Source: Aquiluna sp.
GTDB taxonomy: Bacteria > Actinomycetota > Actinomycetes > Actinomycetales > Microbacteriaceae
Assembly (NCBI GenBank): GCA_018402615.1
Contig: JAGYIH010000020.1
Span: forward strand, 1-17,950
Direction of reading: 5' to 3'
DNA: 17,950 bases
Part shown: positions 14,997 to 17,950 of the stretch, piece by piece
Numbering within the stretch: the first letter of the stretch is position 1
Layout of the letters: the number at the start of each line of letters is the position of its first letter
Made by a program: the position numbers and the translations under genes
Notes under the pieces: generated by a model
Seen by the model: the letters and a program-made list of their open reading frames with translations, nothing else
What the model was told of the DNA's origin: nothing
Databases searched by the model: none

Positions 14997-16016
14997 ATGA
15001 GTGAAGTTGAAAAGTCTTACTCTCCTGGCCTTGCCACGGACATTGAGAAGGCGATTAAAGATCCAGGTGTAGAGCCACACCGACTGAGACTTACCGACAA
15101 GAGCGAGCGCCATGCTCGAGCAGCGGAGCGCCAGGTCGCATGGATGTTCATGCTCAGTATCGTCGGTGCAATCATCGCAATTTGGGGCTTCTTCGCGTTT
15201 CCGATTGTTGATGGTGACCTCTCTGCGACTCGCAACAACGCTCTATGGATGGGCCTTGGCATGTGCCTGTCACTCTTGGGCATCGGGTTCGGAGCGGTCC
15301 ACTGGGCCAAGACCCTAATGCCAGACCATGAGGTCACTGAGGATCGTCACCACGCCAGGTCAAGCGATGAGACGCGTGCTGCAGCTGTTGAGATTATCAA
15401 GCTGGCAGATGGTGAGTCTGGATTCTCCCGGCGCAAGCTGATTCGTCGAACCATGTACGGGGCACTGGCATTTTTGCCGATTCCGGCCATCGTTATCTTT
15501 GGCGACCTGGGCCCTGTGGTTGGCGACACCCTCAAGCGCACCATGTGGCGCGCGGGTACCCGCCTTACCAAGGACCCAACCGGCATACCAATCAAGGCTT
15601 CCGACGTGACCGTGGGTTCGGTGTTCCACGTCATTCCAGAGGGACTTGCTGAGCTCGACGAGCACAAGCTCGAGGAAAAAGCCAAGGCTGCCGTTCTTCT
15701 GGTGAGAGTGAACCCGGGCGTTCTCAATGAGGCTCCCGAGAAGGCTGGCTGGAGCTACGACGGCATTGTTGCCTACTCCAAGATCTGCACTCACGTAGGT
15801 TGCCCAGTGGCACTCTACGAACAAAACACGCACCACCTGCTCTGCCCCTGCCACCAGTCGACCTTTGACCTGGCGGATCACTGCAAGGTCGTCTTTGGTC
15901 CAGCATCACGACCACTCCCCCAGCTGCCAATTGCAGTTGATGCTGAGGGTTACCTAATCGCGCAAAGCGATTTTCTAGAACCAGTAGGTCCAACATTTTG
16001 GGACATGAGGAAGTAG
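14997..16016 (+). CDS. qcrA: Rieske iron-sulfur subunit of the bcc complex
   Basis: The 339-residue protein has an N-terminal hydrophilic part, three membrane helices (about 47-70, 82-104 and 153-171) and a C-terminal Rieske domain. The [2Fe-2S] ligands are Cys264 and His266 (CTHVGC) and Cys283 and His286 (CPCHQS), with Cys269 and Cys285 forming the usual disulfide. The three-helix form is specific to actinobacteria. An SRRKLIRR stretch just before the third helix (about 144-151) resembles a Tat signal; in Streptomyces, QcrA is inserted by Sec for the first helices and by Tat for the last. AGGGAG before ATG 14997 is the ribosome binding site. It is 3 nt upstream of qcrB. Confidence 0.97.
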   Translation: MSEVEKSYSPGLATDIEKAIKDPGVEPHRLRLTDKSERHARAAERQVAWMFMLSIVGAIIAIWGFFAFPIVDGDLSATRNNALWMGLGMCLSLLGIGFGAVHWAKTLMPDHEVTEDRHHARSSDETRAAAVEIIKLADGESGFSRRKLIRRTMYGALAFLPIPAIVIFGDLGPVVGDTLKRTMWRAGTRLTKDPTGIPIKASDVTVGSVFHVIPEGLAELDEHKLEEKAKAAVLLVRVNPGVLNEAPEKAGWSYDGIVAYSKICTHVGCPVALYEQNTHHLLCPCHQSTFDLADHCKVVFGPASRPLPQLPIAVDAEGYLIAQSDFLEPVGPTFWDMRK

Positions 16017-16019
16017 AAG

Positions 16020-17678
16020 ATGAGTAACGCAGTCCAAGAACCCAAGACAGCAATTGGCAAGACCGCTAACTACTTTGACGAGCGCCTAGGCGTTGGCGGC
16101 TTCACAAAGTTCTTTGCCCGCAAGGTCTTCCCTGACCACTGGAGCTTCATGCTCGGTGAGGTTGCCATGTGGAGCTTCGTGGTGGTCATCATCACCGGTA
16201 CCTGGTTGACGTTCTTCTACCAGCCCTCGATGGCCCACACCTATTATGACGGCAGCTACGCTCCCCTGAAGGGTGCTGAGATGACCGTTGCGTACGCCTC
16301 TAGCCTGGACATTAGCTTTGATATCCGAGGCGGGCTGCTGATGCGTCAGATGCACCACTGGGGCGCGCTAATCTTTGTCGCCGCCGTTGGGCTTCACATG
16401 CTTCGCGTTTTCTTCACCGGCGCATTCCGTAAGCCTCGTGAAATGAACTGGGTGGTTGGCTTCCTGCTGTTCATCATGGCTATGGCCGCTGGCTTTACCG
16501 GCTACTCACTGCCAGACGACCTGCTCTCCGGTAACGGCCTGAGAATCATCGACGGCATGATCAAGGGAATTCCGTTGATCGGCCCAGCAATTAGCTCTGG
16601 GCTATTTGGTGGAGAGTTCCCGGGCACAGAGGTAATTGCAAGGCTCTATGCGCTGCACATCATGATCGTTCCGGCAATCATGATCGTGCTCATAGGTATT
16701 CACCTGATGATGCTAATTATTCACAAGCACACTCACTACTCGGGTCCTGGTCGTACCGACCAGAACGTGGTTGGCTACCCGCTTATGCCTGTTTACGTGG
16801 CGAAGGCCGGAGGATTCTTCTTCCTGGTGTTCGGTGTTATTGCTGGAATCGCGGCGCTGTTCACGGTAAACCCAATCTGGAACTACGGGCCCTATGACCC
16901 GTCTCCGGTTTCCGCAGGAACCCAGCCAGACTGGTACATCGGTTGGCTCGATGGCGCTTTGCGTCTAGCTCCTAGCAACTGGGACATCGCAATCTTTGAC
17001 TTCATGATCCCAATGGGCGTCATGGTGCCACTGGTAGTGAGCCTGTTATTCCTAGCAGCTGTTGCCGCCTATCCATTCATTGAGAACTGGGTGACTGGTG
17101 ACAAGAGGGAGCACCACGTTCTTGACCGCCCACGCAACGCCCCCACTCGCACTGCAATTGGCGCCGCTGGCGTCACCTTCTATGCCGTTCTTTGGGCAGG
17201 TGCTTCAACGGACCTAATCGCTATCTTCTTCCAGATGTCACTAAACCACGTTCTGACCGCTATGCAGATCTTGCTTATAATCGGCCCGATTCTTGCCTAC
17301 TGGATTGCCAAGCGCACCTGTATCGCTTTGCAGCGTAAGGACAGAGAGGTCGTCCTGCACGGCCGCGAAACCGGCCGAGTGGTGAGACTCCCCCACGGTG
17401 AATACATCGAGGTTCACGAACCACTGGACAAGTACGAGCTCTGGAAGCTGGTTGACTTCAAGGACTACCAGCCCGTCATGCCAAGGCCAAACGCCAATGG
17501 CAAGATCACCGTTGCCACCAGAATGCGCTCTGCAATCTCGAAGATCTACTTCGAGGACAGAATTGCTCCGGTATCGAAGGCTGAATACGAGCTTGCCCAC
17601 GCGGAACACGGTCCAGCAGACCTTACTGAGGCCAAGCCAAAGCGCAAGGTGACTCGCTCAAAGGCCATTTCAAAGTAG
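16020..17678 (+). CDS. qcrB: Cytochrome b subunit of the bcc complex
   Basis: The 552-residue protein carries both b haems and the menaquinol sites of the bcc complex. Haem ligands are His112 and His126 in the second helix (MHHWGA, GLHMLR) and His213 and His228 in the fourth (ALHIM, IHLMM). The spacings of 14 and 15 residues resemble the b6f type. The Qo-site motif is PDWY (303-306) instead of the canonical PEWY, as in other actinobacteria. A hydrophilic C-terminal extension of about 120 residues ends in a Lys-rich tail (KPKRKVTRSKAISK). GAGGAAG before ATG 16020 is the ribosome binding site. It is the last gene of the operon and is followed by a strong hairpin terminator. Confidence 0.97.
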   Translation: MSNAVQEPKTAIGKTANYFDERLGVGGFTKFFARKVFPDHWSFMLGEVAMWSFVVVIITGTWLTFFYQPSMAHTYYDGSYAPLKGAEMTVAYASSLDISFDIRGGLLMRQMHHWGALIFVAAVGLHMLRVFFTGAFRKPREMNWVVGFLLFIMAMAAGFTGYSLPDDLLSGNGLRIIDGMIKGIPLIGPAISSGLFGGEFPGTEVIARLYALHIMIVPAIMIVLIGIHLMMLIIHKHTHYSGPGRTDQNVVGYPLMPVYVAKAGGFFFLVFGVIAGIAALFTVNPIWNYGPYDPSPVSAGTQPDWYIGWLDGALRLAPSNWDIAIFDFMIPMGVMVPLVVSLLFLAAVAAYPFIENWVTGDKREHHVLDRPRNAPTRTAIGAAGVTFYAVLWAGASTDLIAIFFQMSLNHVLTAMQILLIIGPILAYWIAKRTCIALQRKDREVVLHGRETGRVVRLPHGEYIEVHEPLDKYELWKLVDFKDYQPVMPRPNANGKITVATRMRSAISKIYFEDRIAPVSKAEYELAHAEHGPADLTEAKPKRKVTRSKAISK

Positions 17679-17688
17679 TTTTTATAAC

Positions 17689-17726
17689 GCAAAAAACCGC
17701 CTCGGATAACCGGGGCGGTTTTTTGC
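17689..17726. terminator. Bidirectional intrinsic terminator between qcrB and ssrA
   Basis: The arms GCAAAAAACCGCCTCGG (17689-17705) and CCGGGGCGGTTTTTTGC (17710-17726) form a 17-bp stem with one G-T pair and an ATAA loop. The A-run on one arm and T-run on the other make it work in both directions: for the plus-strand ctaE-qcrCAB transcript and for the minus-strand tmRNA. It begins 10 nt after the qcrB stop. Confidence 0.92.
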
Positions 17727-17738
17727 ATTTGGGGTTAG

Positions 17739-17950
17739 TGGAGATGCCGGGAATCGAACCCGGGTCCACTGCAACGATCATGACTCTTCTACGGGTGTAG
17801 CTTCATAAGGCGTTCTACTTGGCTCCGGTATTTGTCTGAAGCAACTACACCGACAAGCCCAGTCGCAGTAAAAGTCCCGATTCTGCCTGCAACACACAGA
17901 ACCAGCGAGATTTCTAAATGACGCCTGGATCTAAGCCGAAATCAAACTTA
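17739..17950 (-). ncRNA. ssrA: tmRNA (ssrA), 3' portion; 5' part outside the window
   Basis: The minus strand ends in a T-arm and acceptor sequence, GGGTTCGATTCCCGGCATCTCC followed by A, as in tmRNA tRNA-like domains (GGTTCGATTCC T-loop). The upstream segment GCGACTGGGCTTGTCGGTG (complement of about 17847-17865) resembles the pseudoknot region of mycobacterial tmRNA. The first three bases at the edge read TAA (17950-17948) and may be the stop codon of the tag peptide; the tag itself and the 5' half lie beyond the window. It rescues stalled ribosomes with SmpB. After the discriminator A the genome reads CTA, so CCA seems not to be encoded and would be added after transcription. Confidence 0.93.

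Noticed and set aside
15360..15881. Long minus-strand frame of 173 codons within qcrA
   Set aside because: It is antisense to the invariant Rieske region and reflects codon bias of qcrA; no protein features are visible.
1..17950. CRISPR arrays, IS elements, phage genes, toxin-antitoxin or defence modules
   Set aside because: No regularly spaced repeats, transposase motifs, terminal inverted repeats or recognisable defence domains were found on either strand.

Overview
This is chromosomal core sequence from an actinobacterium, most likely a small-genome member of the Microbacteriaceae (possibly the freshwater/marine Luna-type lineages such as Rhodoluna or Aquiluna; the genus is an inference). 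The evidence is an RbpA homologue, the actinobacterial QcrCAB/CtaE layout with a di-haem QcrC and a Rieske protein with three predicted membrane segments, PafBC next to Tat genes and a HelY-type helicase, a trpD gene divergent from ctaE, intermediate GC content, very short or overlapping gene junctions, and several apparently leaderless starts. No phage, IS element, CRISPR array or other mobile DNA was seen.

Layout. Positions 1-7797 form a tightly packed plus-strand run: the tail of a HAD hydrolase, trmI (tRNA m1A58 methyltransferase), a two-domain FKBP lipoprotein, the WYL regulators pafB and pafC, an unrecognised one-helix membrane protein, tatA, tatC and a helY-type DEVH helicase. In actinobacteria such as Mycobacterium tuberculosis and Streptomyces, the Pup-proteasome genes (mpa/arc, dop, pup, prcBA, pafA) lie between the trmI side and the pafB side. 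Here that whole block is absent.

Positions 7802-10032 hold lnt and a polyprenol-phosphate mannosyltransferase gene (ppm1-like), which share four bases. Mycobacteria fuse these two activities into one protein. rbpA lies tail to tail with ppm1. Next, on the minus strand, is a glycerophosphodiester phosphodiesterase pseudogene whose reading frame is broken by about five single-base indels. A YczE-type membrane protein and a NUDIX hydrolase follow on the plus strand.

Positions 12405-17950 hold trpD on the minus strand, divergent from ctaE-qcrC-qcrA-qcrB, which encode part of the bcc-aa3 respiratory supercomplex. A strong bidirectional terminator follows qcrB and separates it from the 3' portion of a minus-strand tmRNA gene (ssrA) that runs off the window.

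Functional themes are protein export and lipoprotein maturation (tatA, tatC, lnt, ppm1, an FKBP lipoprotein), aerobic respiration (ctaE, qcrCAB), transcription and DNA-damage control (rbpA, pafBC), RNA processing and rescue (trmI, helY, tmRNA) and tryptophan synthesis (trpD). I see no convincing new multi-gene system. The points most worth checking are the missing Pup-proteasome block, the repeated -10-box-to-start-codon spacing, the freshly broken GDPD gene and the unknown protein between pafC and tatA.
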